Positions 13,338 through 24,800 of a stretch of 64,000 nt of DNA are shown piece after piece (the stretch's first letter is position 1; each line of letters begins with the position of its first letter). Made by a program: the position numbers and the translations under genes. Below the pieces are notes generated by a model that did no database searches, had not been told where the DNA came from, and worked only from the letters and a program-made list of their open reading frames with translations. The stretch is from Symsagittifera roscoffensis. Taxonomy: Eukaryota > Xenacoelomorpha > Acoela > Convolutidae. The stretch is from the NCBI RefSeq assembly GCF_963678635.1, contig NC_087070.1, forward strand, positions 43,634,988-43,698,987, read 5' to 3'.

Positions 13338-15417
13338 AGAAAAACCTTTAAAAACTCTCAACGCTATGAAGTCAACTAACTACAACAATTTCATGTACAT
13401 AAAAATTATACATGAGTGTAAGAAAAATTGATAAAAAATTACAAACTGAAACAAACAAAAACTATTAACTTTAAAAAACAGTCGAAATCTTTTCAAAAAC
13501 TTGAAAACATTCCCCTTTTAAAACTCGCGCCAGTGAAAACTTAAAACAATTAGGTCAAACTTGAAAAAAAAATAATTTTCTTTTCAGAAACTTAATGAAA
13601 ATTCTTGATATATTTTAAAACATTCGTTGTGCAAACACCCTGAAACAATTTACAGAGAAAATTACAAACTTAATTCTGGACGCTTAGCTGTTAGAAACCA
13701 AGGAGCAACAATAAATCAAAAAATAAAACAAATAACTACTACCTACTCGGGGACGGGTGATAATCTACTCGAAGTTAAAAAGGGAAAGAGCTTATAAATG
13801 AACTTTCGGGGCTTCGGGACTGCTGTAATTTCTCATTCGCGAGCGGCGACCGTAGCGAGTTATTAAAATCAACACTGAAATAGATTGTTACCATTCAAAA
13901 AACACCAATAGAAAAACGTTTATCGAAGTTCGAAAACGACTCGTATCTACCTGCTGCAATGCTGCTGAAGATGTATGTTTTTTTTCTGGCAAATACATTG
14001 ATATGGCTCAACAAACTTCGATGCAACCCCATCCATACCACCTGAAAGGAAAAAACTCTTCGTTGACATCTTTTTTCAAATACGGTAACAACGTTCAGTG
14101 ACTTTTAAAACTAAACATTTTAACAAAACTTGTGTACCATTTGACTTGAATGTGAAATGATTTTATTGAACACCAGGAGCGCATGATAGGTCAAAAATAG
14201 CACTTAAGAACTTGATTTGTCGAAAAAGACGAAAAATGAAGGCTACAAAAAACTCCAGGATTTATTTTTAAAAGTTGGATTTGCAAACATCGAGATCGGT
14301 CGTTAAGGAACGAAATAATAGAAAAAAAATATCGAACGAGCTATTTATGCAGCGAAAAGAAAATACTTTCCGGAACGTAATTTATCCTATTTTGCGAATC
14401 GAGAAGGATTGGGTTTAATGAAATAACCCTAATCAATGCGAAAAAGCAGTTTCGTCAACAAAGATCAGCAATCAAGAAGATCCTGTCGATGAACTGTGAA
14501 AATTAAGGATCAATTGAGCAATCTCCACCCGTAATAACCAACGTGACATTCGACCAGAATGGCCTGAAATGCATGTCATCGACAAATTTTTATTTGGAGC
14601 AGTTTAGTGAGAAAATTGGCTGTTTTGAATGATTAATGGCGTTAATTGTGCCAGTCGGTCATGTTCGGAATTCTGGCCTTGATTTTGGGGGAAACTGTAA
14701 TTTTTGAAAAATTCGAATCGACCATGTTATGCTCAATTTTATCGCAACAATTGTAATGAGAAGTCAATTCAATCAGATTCCGAAGCATATTGCGGGAAAA
14801 TTGACGAAAATTCAGCTGCAGTGAAATGCTGTTCGCAATTTAAATGAAATCATCAACTCGAGTACAGGGAACATCATCAACTCCTGACAGAAAACATCGC
14901 GAATTCCTATCAGAGAACAACGCGAAAATTTGATTGGGCAGGTAGAGGAGTCCAACTGCCCAATGATTCAGAGAAAAATACTACTGAGAAAACTACTGAG
15001 AATTTACTTAAGACTTCCAGAGTTATCTTAGTTACATTAAATACTTGAGTCTAGATTCATTTCAATATTAGAGTATTGAATTTACTCAATTACGTTGAGA
15101 TAAGACGGGTTTTAGGTTGATTTATCTGAAATGGATCAAAAGTCCAATAACCAATAAAAACTAAAGGTTTTACTTGAGTTTCTAACCCTACTTTTGACGG
15201 ATTTCGCGTGTTTTAGGTATGTTAAGACCTAGCCATGGGGACGTTCTCATTTCTAGATGGGGGTATTCTCGTGGTGTTCTTTAGGCTGTTACACGAAAGA
15301 AATAATGAACATGGAAGCTGGCATGTGATTGTGCGACAAACAATTGTAGAACTAGACTCGCGATATGAGACGTGAAGGATGACAGGGGCCTGGACCCCTT
15401 GTGGAAACACTAAATCC
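13338..15417. other. No gene seen
   Basis: This is AT-rich sequence with stops in all frames and no recognisable domain, RNA gene or long repeat. A slightly GC-richer patch at 13,740-13,870 has no open frame of note. Confidence 0.5.
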
Positions 15418-15456
<39 letters not shown>

Positions 15457-15468
15457 TTACTACTACTC
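15418..15468. repeat. (CTA)n microsatellite
   Basis: About 17 CTA units in a row, with one ATT interruption near 15,456. Confidence 0.95.
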
Positions 15469-16439
15469 TTACACGATCTTGATGTCCCACGTCTTAAGCT
15501 AACCGAATTGACTCCGACCGAATGAGGTTCAAAAAAAAACAGGAGGTAATGTCACTGACCCTTCAGCCAATGGTTATAAGGCCTACTCTTCTTAACCTCA
15601 TATGTGACTTTAGCGGACGACTGTTACAAATTGTTCATTTGAACGCATCGGGAAGGGTCAATTTGTGGTGATGAAGCAATTTTTAAAAATTCGTTCGAAA
15701 ATAAAGACACGTAATGACCTTGAAATTTAGCGACTACTGAAAAAACGCGAATATCAGAAAAGCGATTTTCGCTAAAAAAACAAGACGTAGATGATTTATA
15801 GCGAACATCAGAATTTGTATACATCAATATCCGAAGAACCCTCCAAATTGTAACTATTGTACTGGTACAATCGTTACCGATCTATTCTCGAGAATCAGGA
15901 GGGCTATTGGGAAGATTTGCTATCCTTTCAGGTCACCAAGAAGACAGCTCGTTGACAGGATACAGGAATCCGGAAGGGTCTCGGGGAAAACTGCAGACAC
16001 CGAATTTTATCAATTTTGAGCTTCCTGGAATGTGCTGAAATGAATTATTTTATTTAATCCATTTTTCAGAGTATGAGAAGCTATGAGTTGATGGAAAGAG
16101 CTGATCCATCTCCGATGGATATGATGTATATTATTTACAAAACAAAATCAATAGAATCATAGAAATTATGAAATGGCCCCGTTTTTAGGAGACCCAGCCA
16201 TTGATACTGGGACCCAGCCATGAGCCTAAAATTTTTGCATATAACTATGTTTACTTGCGCGGTTTGGCCGATAGCCTTAAATTGTAATGACTTTGTAGAC
16301 CCGATGCTAATGGACCACACATTGAACTGGCTTTGGTAGAGACAGTTAAAAGCATGTGAAGCTTTCACTGATTAAAAGAATAATACTATAATCTTTAAGT
16401 AGTAGCCCTATTTTCAGACGACCCAGCCAAGAGACCCAG

Positions 16440-17845
16440 CCCCGGATACTTAGACCCAGGTATGAGCTCACCATTTTTGCATATTACTATGTTAGTTTGC
16501 GCGTTTTGGCCGGTAGCTTTAATTTGTAGCGACTTTTTCAACCCGATGTTAATGGACCATCATTGAACTGGCTTTGGTAGAGACGGTTAAAAACCCTTGA
16601 AGTTGTGTTTAGACGCTAGCCAGTCGTTTTTGAAACCTAGTTTTTTCCATCGGTATGTACTTCCGGGCGAATGTTACATATATTATTTTGTGGCGCTCCT
16701 GCGTGTTAGTTTTTAACATCAGGAGCGGCAGACCCATTACCGAAGCACTCCGCGCCGAGCAAAAGCTCTCAATAAGGCCCTTATCCAAGGGCCGGAAGGG
16801 TGATTCCAAACGCGGAAGCTTTCCGTATTGCCCGGCTTAGCTTTTTAACTTAGTTAAGACCGAAGGTTCACGTATCCTGGTATCCTGAAGGGTGGGGGGA
16901 TCAAAAACATTTAAAGATATAGTACAAAACAAAACAAAATTTGTATTATAACTAAGAAAAAGCCAAAACAAAAAAAAAATTAACGAAAAAAAAAAAACAA
17001 AAAACTGTATAACTTATAAAGTCAGTAGAAATCATCCCCCAAACGATATGTGATCCGACCCTACCGTTTGTTGCTGTTAGATATATTGTTGTTTTTAAAG
17101 GTTACTATCAAAATTGTGGCGTTTTTCTGGTGCCTGCGCTGAAGGGTTGTTTGAGTATTTAAGCACGTTAATGCTAAGTTGCGCTCAACCCGGAAGGTCA
17201 CGGAACTAGTGCAACTAGTGCGGAAGCATTAACCGGCAAGCAGTGCAAGGAGTAGCAGAAAGGGTCTCAGGGAAAACAATAATCGACTGTTGGGTATCGT
17301 TAACAAGTTTTGTATCTCTTTTGGCACAGAGTTTCCGAATTGCGAGTTTCCGAGTTAAGCACCTTAGTTCAGATGTTGAATGGACCCGAAGGAGTTTAAA
17401 ACTATTTTTAATACCTAATTTTCTACTCGTATTAACATTCCTAGACCGTTTTTCAGTCAAACAGACCGTAAACAGACCGGTTTTTCGGGTCAAGATAGTG
17501 ATATTTTGATCCCCCACAAATCGCAATTCTTCAGATATCGGCATTTTTTGAAAAAAAAAAGCGCTAAGATAGTGAGTTACGTTTTAACTGGACTAATATA
17601 ACTCAAGCAACCGGTTGAATTTAGTTCGGACGTGGTTGGAAATAATTGGATTTTTCGTGATTTTGAAAAAAAAAGAAACGCCACAAAATAATAAAATTTT
17701 TCGAAATTTTTCAGTTAGTGCAATAAAAATTGTTGCTCGAACAACATTTACTGGTGAATCAACAGGTTTAGAAACCGTTTCCAAGAATCTTCCTAACCCA
17801 GCGAAATCAAATTTAACAAAATTGATTTAGTGGATTCATCAATTC
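16440..17845 (+). mobile_element. Left arm of a ~4.2-kb inverted-repeat structure
   Basis: The sequence from about 16,440 to 17,845 matches, with many small differences, the reverse complement of about 19,225-20,675. Landmarks shared by the two arms are GAACTGGCTTTGGTAGAGAC (16,566 here), TGTGGCGCTCCTG (16,692), TTGAGTATTTAAGCACGTTAATGC (17,150) and TTAGTGGATTCATCAATTCGG (17,827). The outer ~170 bp is also duplicated in tandem just to the left (about 16,200-16,370). The open frames in it (up to 109 codons) have no recognisable domain. The shape fits a large foldback or TIR transposon without a visible transposase, or a palindromic duplication. Confidence 0.75.
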
Positions 17846-19224
17846 GGAGGGGTCCAAGTAGCATTGTTTTTGGCAGATTTTTTAGATCTTTTTTTTTCGC
17901 ATTGAACTAGAAGCGAGTATAAACCTTTCGAAATCGGATCACTACTTTTCAGGTTAGTAAGACACCAATTGCGGAAAAAGTTAGGAGGAACCTTTAAGTT
18001 TGAAAACTTTTTGAGTGTACTTAAAAGACGTTTTTTAACTCTGTAACGACTAAACAGATCCAGTTCTGTTCGAACTGTTTTCTAAAAGAGCCCTATTCAG
18101 ACAAAACCTGAATGCTGTTTCTCATTCTCTACTGGGCGTCTATTGCATCCACTGAGTTTAGTTTTACCTATCTGCCTTCTGATTACCCGAGCTGGATCTC
18201 AAGGCAACCAATCTTCCAGAAAAATCAGTTTCAAATTTCAATCCAAATTAGTTCAATGTCGAGTTCTGTTTTTGATTAGGCCAACTCTCCGGGCTTAGAT
18301 CTCTATTTAAAAGCATGTCATCCCTGTCCTTCTCGGCCTTCCTATTTGTCCGAAAATCCTAATAAGTATCCGCTAAATTGTCTTGCTTTCGTATAAAGTT
18401 TTAGACCCTTACGAATTGGCAAAAAAATGACCCTTTCGGATTGACAAAAACAGGATCTCTCCGGATTGGAAACCCTCCAAATAGGCAAAACTATGGCTCT
18501 TCCGGATTGGAAAAAATATGACCCTTCCTTGTTGGCAAAATTGTTACCTGTCCGAGTTGACAAAAATTTATACCGAGACCCTTCCAGTTACAAAAGTAGT
18601 ACTCTATTATGAAAAATTGACCAACTAGAAAGGGTGCGCTCTGAATTTGGACCCTTCCGGATTGAAGCTAAGCTGCTTATTTTACTGATTCCCTTAACTA
18701 GGGGATGTGATTTGATAAGCTTATTTGCGATTTGACTGTCAATTTCAAGGCTTGCTAGCCCATCTTTATCGTGGAAAAAAAACGTAAAAGTGCCTTGTTC
18801 AACCGCTGCTAGCGTTTTGTAGGATTATAAAGGCTGTCCAAAAATTTTATGAATAGAAAAAAGTCTATCGTCAAAACCTGTGTTTTTACTAAAAATATTC
18901 CAAAAAGCTTTCTATGATAAAGTCTTCCAAAAAACAGTTAGTTAAATTTCAAACGTGTTTAACTCCTAATTTAATGATACCAAAATAAATTGGATTGGTC
19001 CAGTGATTCTATAATTATGAAGTAAAACGTCTTTTGTCCTAATTCAAAAAATTTTCAAACGTATAGGTTCGGCCTAACTTTTTTTGCAGTTCTTGTCCTA
19101 TTGGCCTAAGAACTATCAATTCGAGCTCAAAAGGCCTAAATTTTCTAGTTTGACGCAAAAAACTAAAAAAAGAACATTTCAGCGCAAAAAAAAATTTCAA
19201 AAAAAAGGCTAACAGGATATCTCC
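17846..19224. other. Spacer between the large inverted arms
   Basis: No open frame of substance. It holds the ~30-bp degenerate repeat at 18,403-18,665 and otherwise AT-rich sequence. If the structure is a transposon, this is its core, and no transposase-like sequence remains. Confidence 0.5.
18403..18665. repeat. Degenerate ~30-bp tandem repeat, about eight units
   Basis: Units read approximately GACCCTTCCGGATTGGCAAA. Variants can be followed at about 18,403, 18,428, 18,450, 18,485, 18,520, 18,548, 18,580 and 18,650. The reverse complement of the core, AATCCGGAAGGGTC, also occurs alone at 15,967-15,980. Confidence 0.7.
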
Positions 19225-20675
19225 GGATTAATGAATCCACTAAATCAAACTCGTTAAGTCCGATTCCATTGGAATCAGGAAGATTGATGGAAAACGGATT
19301 CTAAAACCTGTCGACTCACTAGTGTTTGTTTTCCAGACAACAGTTTTTATCTCACAGTTTTTCATACCAAAATTTTTCTTATTTTGCGGCGTTTCGTTTT
19401 TCCAAAAATCACGAAAAATTGGATTTTTTCTAATAACGTCCGCACTTAAAACCTGATATTATATATTAGTCGAAGGGCAAATTAACTCACTATTTCAGCA
19501 TTTTTTCACTTTCAAAGATATAGATAACGAAAAAATGGCGTTTTGTGGGGGGGTTAAAATATCAAAATTTTGACCCTAAAAACAGGTCTGTTTACGGTCT
19601 TTTTAGTAGTAAAACGGAATAGGATTATTAATACAGGTAGTATAAGCAGTAGTAAAAAAAGTATCATACCCCTGTGGCTCTGTTCAATAGCCGAATTTAA
19701 TTGAATAACTCAGAAAATCTCAACTCGGCGGATGGTCACTATAGTGCAGTCACTGTCGAGCCTCTCACAGATTGATATCGTAATTTCTCTACCAAAAAGG
19801 ATATAAAACTTGTTAATAATACCGAACGGTCAATTATTGCTGTCCTTGAGACTCTTTCTACTGCTTCCTTCACTGCTTGCCGGATTAGTCTTCTAATCCA
19901 TTCATTTGACATTTCCGCATTGAGCGCAAATCAGCATTAACGTGCTTAAATACTCAAACAACCCTACAGTACAGGCAAAAGGAAAAGGCTGTAGTTTAAT
20001 CGTTACTATCTCGTTTAATATTAATGCCTTTACCACAAAAAATATCTACTAAAAACAAACGGGAAGGTCGGATCACATCTCGTCTGGGTGGAAGATTTTT
20101 AGAGATTTTAAAGTTTTTTTAAACATTTTTTGGTTTTTATTTATTTTTCGGTGTTTTTGTACTTATTTTGGTTTTTTCTTGGGTACTTTACTACTTTCTC
20201 TTAGGTTTTTTGTATGACTTCAACTGTTTTTGGTCATGTAACACTCAGGCAACGACGGGATTGCCGATCCTCCCACCCTTCTCAATACGACAATTTTTGG
20301 TCCTAACTAGATTAAAAAGCCTTCCGACCCTTGATTAAGAGCTTTTTTCAGAGCATCCGCTCGACGCAGAGTGCTTTCTTTAATGGATTCGACGATCATA
20401 ATGTTTTGAATAACACCCAGGAGCGCCACAAAAACATAGTTGTAAAATTCGCCCGCAATCAAATACCAACGGAAAATCAAACTAGTTTTTAAAACGAATG
20501 GCCCTCATCTAAACATAACTTCACATGCTTTTAACCGTCTCTACCAAAGCCAGTTCAATGTGTGCTTGAAGTATTATCGGGTCGACGAAGTCAACTTAAA
20601 GGTTATCAGCCAAACCGGGCAAATTTACTTAGTTATATGCAAAATAGTGAGCTCAAGACTGGGTCTCATGTCCCC
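19225..20675 (-). mobile_element. Right arm of the inverted-repeat structure
   Basis: This is the inverted counterpart of 16,440-17,845. The landmarks appear as reverse complements: CCGAATT-type ends near 19,225, GCATTAACGTGCTTAAATACTCAA at 19,935, CAGGAGCGCCAC at 20,420 and GTCTCTACCAAAGCCAGTTC at 20,537. The arms have clearly diverged from each other, so the structure is old or has not been homogenised. Confidence 0.75.
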
Positions 20676-21219
20676 AGACCACGAGGTAACTCCTGAAAGT
20701 ACGGCTACTTCCTATTTATTGAATTACTATTGTTTTTGTTCAGTAGATAAAATTATCTTATTCATCGGAGTTGGATCAACCCAACCCTTTCACTCTGAAA
20801 ATAAACTTGATGTTAAATTAATTCAATTCAGGAAATTCCGGGAAGCTAAAAGTTGTTAAAATGCAGTCTAAAGTTGTTCTAAAGTACCCTTCCAGATTGT
20901 TGAATCTGAGTAAAGAAACGTCTTCTTCACGATCAGGAAGGGCATCAAATTCTCCCGTTAGCTCCGCTGATTATCGTGAACTGCTTTGTCACACCTCTAT
21001 TACTGATCAGCGAAAATCTCCTCTCTGATTTTAGCGGTTTTAGTTGCTGCGAAATAGAAAATCGTTACGTGTCATAGAAAAAAAGTAACGTAAATCCAAA
21101 TAGACCTCTCAAAATTGTTCAATTCAACAAAAAAACAATGTTAATTGTCCGACACAGTTAACTATCCCACTGAACTGCTCTAAGAAAATTTCGTTAATGA
21201 TGTTACTAATTTGTATTTT

Positions 21220-21830
21220 TCGTCATTGTGGTCGAATTGCACACACTTTGTTGATCATCTCACCAGAGAAACATAAACTTTTGGGTGAGTTGATCATGGA
21301 ATTGTGTAAGCTCTTCTTCACACACAGAGGTAGATGGAGTTTGTAATTCTACTTCTTAATGCGGCAAAAATCGTTTTGGAAACTAAGATTGGATTTGTTG
21401 ATTGCAATGAATTTGGCGCCGTCAGCGCATAAAAGTGGGAAAGAAATCTTTTACAAGTCAGAAAAGTAATTGATGTAAAAAACAAAAAGTAGACTAGCAA
21501 GATTTGATCCTTAGGGCACATCACTTGTTACTAACAACGGACTGGATAGTTCACCAACTCTAGCCTTTTAGTATCTGTTAGACAAGAAAGATTTCATCAG
21601 TTTTTATAAATGACCTCTGATATCAAGCGTGAATAGCTTAGCTGAGAAGATTCCGTGTTCAACGTTGTCAAAGGATTTTTTCTAGTCCATTCAATTGTAT
21701 ATCCACTTGACCTCTGTTTTTAATGGACCGGTATAATTTGTCCAGGATTACCAGCAACTTTATGACGCATGACCGTTTTTTTCGAAAATCAAATTGGGAT
21801 CTTGTCTGTATAATTAAATGAACAAGCGGC
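21220..21830 (-). pseudogene. Decayed LINE (non-LTR) reverse transcriptase fragment
   Basis: Translating the minus strand across small frame changes gives the ordered signature of a CR1/Jockey-like LINE reverse transcriptase. From 21,800 downward it runs QF-DFRK-RS, then KSFDNVEHGIFSAKL (the 'KAFDxVxHxxLLxKL' box), then FLSNRY. At about 21,500-21,535 follows TSDVP*GSNLASLLFVFYIN, where the family has a 'GVPQGS.LGPLLF..YIND' box. The catalytic FADD box is represented by CADG at about 21,414-21,430, and an LQ-DL-like helix follows. Stops interrupt it several times and the active-site Asp pair is damaged, so it is dead. No LINE 5' end or endonuclease is visible. Confidence 0.75.
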
Positions 21831-21849
21831 GTTCCATTAATTTTAAAAA

Positions 21850-24800
21850 TATAGGGAGTGATGATAGTTGTTTATAATTGGAGAGGACTGGCTAACTTCT
21901 TCTGTCAGTCGCCTTTTGACAATCTGGAAAGATACTTGATCCAGAGTGGGACCTCTGGGAGCTTTCCCTGGGACCTTTCCACAGAGTGGACGATTTTCAT
22001 AACATTTAGATTGTTAAGTTCTAGAAGAGCCGAGAGCAGGAGTTCTAGAGACAGTTCAGGCAGGAGTCCAGCCCGTCAAGCCTCATCCAAAAACCCTGAG
22101 ACGAAAGCAACCTCTAGAAGGGACAACACAAAGGTAGATAAGAGTAGCTAATGGACAAAGGATTTGTCCTATAGATCCCGCTATTTAGAGCAGCTGGGCA
22201 AAACAAACCGTGCAAAACTAACGTTCGAACAAGAGCTAAGGGCTGCATTGCAACTGGCTCAGCTGAATTACGACGACTTGAGTGGCAATTACTGCGTGGA
22301 TTACGAATTGAACTATTCCCGAGCCACAACTGCAGAGATCTCGAAATTTTAAATTATTGAAAGACAACAAAGGGATCTCGAGAGCTTGAGGTAGTTTGCA
22401 GAACCCCCCAGAAATCGCGTAAGTTCCAAGATACTGCTGGTAGTCACCCCAAGCACCAAATAATAGTCAAAGACGATGGAAATTTGGAGCCAAAGGGTTT
22501 CTGGAGCCAAAGACGATGGAAGTAGCAGACTCGGCCTACGCTGACTCTAGCTTGAATTTTGATTTTCGGTATGGAGAAGATTTCGGAGTCTCGGATGTAG
22601 CAAAATTTTGGCTCTCTATGATTATCAGAATACGAGTGCTGCTAGAGTAGTAAAAGTGGCGAGCTCGGATCTGATAGGAACATCTTCTTGATTGAGTAGC
22701 CAGATTTTGATCAAAAACTACAGTGCGTTCTCACCCGGTTACACCGCATTGCCAGCAGCACTGAAATTTGTGTAACCCATGTTGGTTCTCATAGCTAAAG
22801 ATACTGGAGAAACAATGCTGAGAAAAGATCCGAGCAGATACCTAGAATTAAAAGACTTGAGGCCCCTCAAATTGGAGCTAGCTGCATGTTGGGCAGATTT
22901 CTCCCATTCAATGAGAGAAATTCTTGTGCTTTTGTGGATATATAGATAAAGATCGATAAATACTTGGGTCCCGAGATCTCGAAACTGGCAAGTCAGTTTA
23001 AAACACGAGCAGACAAACCTGACAAACAGCAAGCAGTAAGCCCTCTGTCATCGAAGTTGTGGCTTCAGGAACAATAGCGTAATCCACAATCAGTGAAAAC
23101 CAACCCTTTAGCGATCACTTCGGGAGCCTGACAAACTGGGGCCCCTGTGATAATTTTCAATGGCCATTTCTGACACCAAGCCTAGAAAGAGTAGAAAAGC
23201 GAAATGAAGAAGGCGTCCACCTCTTGAGGTTTCAGATGTGGGAATTCTTGAAAAGGCACTGGAAAGAGCAGATGTGTGCCAGATGAGTGTAGGAATGTTT
23301 GTGAAACCACTGTGGCCGGATTCTGGACGGATGAAGCGGAAGGCGAGTTAAAAACCAGGAGCCTACTGCAGATACTTGATATTTGAGTCCCGGGTGTAAA
23401 ATGGGTCATCGTGATCTTGAAACGCTGTTCTCAGCGACCAGGGGACTGTTGAGAACTTCGTGACCAAGATATCAAAGACGAAGGCCGAATTCGAAGCTTA
23501 CAACGACGGCGTACCCTTACTCCTGGACCTATGCTTGGTAATGCGTTCAGATCCTCTAGGGATGGTAATATGTCTTGGCGAACTCGTAACCTGCCTCCAT
23601 GTCCCGCCGTAACCTTTAAGTTTCCAGGCCCGTTACTTTCGGCCTCTAGAGATTCGTTGTTGAACATCAGGCTCGTCTGCATCTAGGATGGAATTAGTCT
23701 GAATTGGTGCGAGAAAAGCATCTTGACGGAACGCATGAGCGGTGATTTGCTGTTCTTAAAGGCCCAGAGCCCGAACAAGGTTGACCTAAAAATTCGTACC
23801 AAATGAAATCCAGAATGAGAGAGCGCAGGAAGGGCCCCGTTGAAAACATCCAAAGTTTTGGATCCTCCTACTATTAAAAAAAAGAACTGAACCAGGTCCT
23901 GAAAGAGCCAATCTGGACAACTTGTTTGATTTTTTGAAACTTGAATTGAAAATCATTCTGAAAAAGAACGTGTTATCAGGCTCAATAACTGATTATTAGA
24001 ACGACTAATTTGGGCATCACAGCGCCACTGCTCTTGACAAGGTCACAGGACCAATGCAAGGACGAGCTGTGGGGGTGGTGATGGAATACGGCGAAACTGT
24101 GCCAATAGGAACAGGTCTAGATCCTGATGCTAGATAAATGCTCCTGAACAAGATTGGAGAAATGAAGGAGAGAGGAGTTGCAACTGCTCCTCGAGCTCGT
24201 AAAGACAACTCTACTATAAAAATTCAAACACAAAAAAAACACGGAACAAAAAAAGATTTTTCTACTAAAATGATAAATGATCTCGTTACACCTAAGCCTC
24301 CTTCCCCAAAAAAAATCTAGTATGCTTGATAAAACTAGGCCTGATGAAACCAGCAGGCTTGAGGTCAGGGAGGGGGTTCTGTGAAAATTGGCGGATAATG
24401 AATAAGACAAAGAAGCAAGGTCCGTAGTGATCACCTCGACCTCTCCGCCCAAAGAATCGAAATCATGGAAACGCAAATTGGAATCAGTTGTACGAATTCC
24501 TTCAACTGAAGCCGTATCGAAAGCTTTCTTGGAAGAGACACCCCCGATGATAATCGCCAGATGGAAGACTTCTGCGTACCGGGACAACTCCTCGTCCAGA
24601 AAGCCAAAAGAAGTAGTAAAGGAGCTCGAGAACATAACGAAACCAGAGACAATAACAGAAGGATACCTCAGAACACAAAAACAAAGACAAATGGAGGCCC
24701 TACAATGGACAAATGTAGAAAATGGTGTCAGCCTAGAGTAGATACACAGTTTTTACCAAGAAATCAGCGAACAAGTGACTTATGTACCTCTTGAGAAAAG

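Noticed and set aside
24117-24635. 172-codon minus-strand frame
   Set aside because: It is Ser/Phe/Leu-rich and antisense to Lys/Glu-rich plus-strand blocks that look more protein-like, so it is most likely a shadow.
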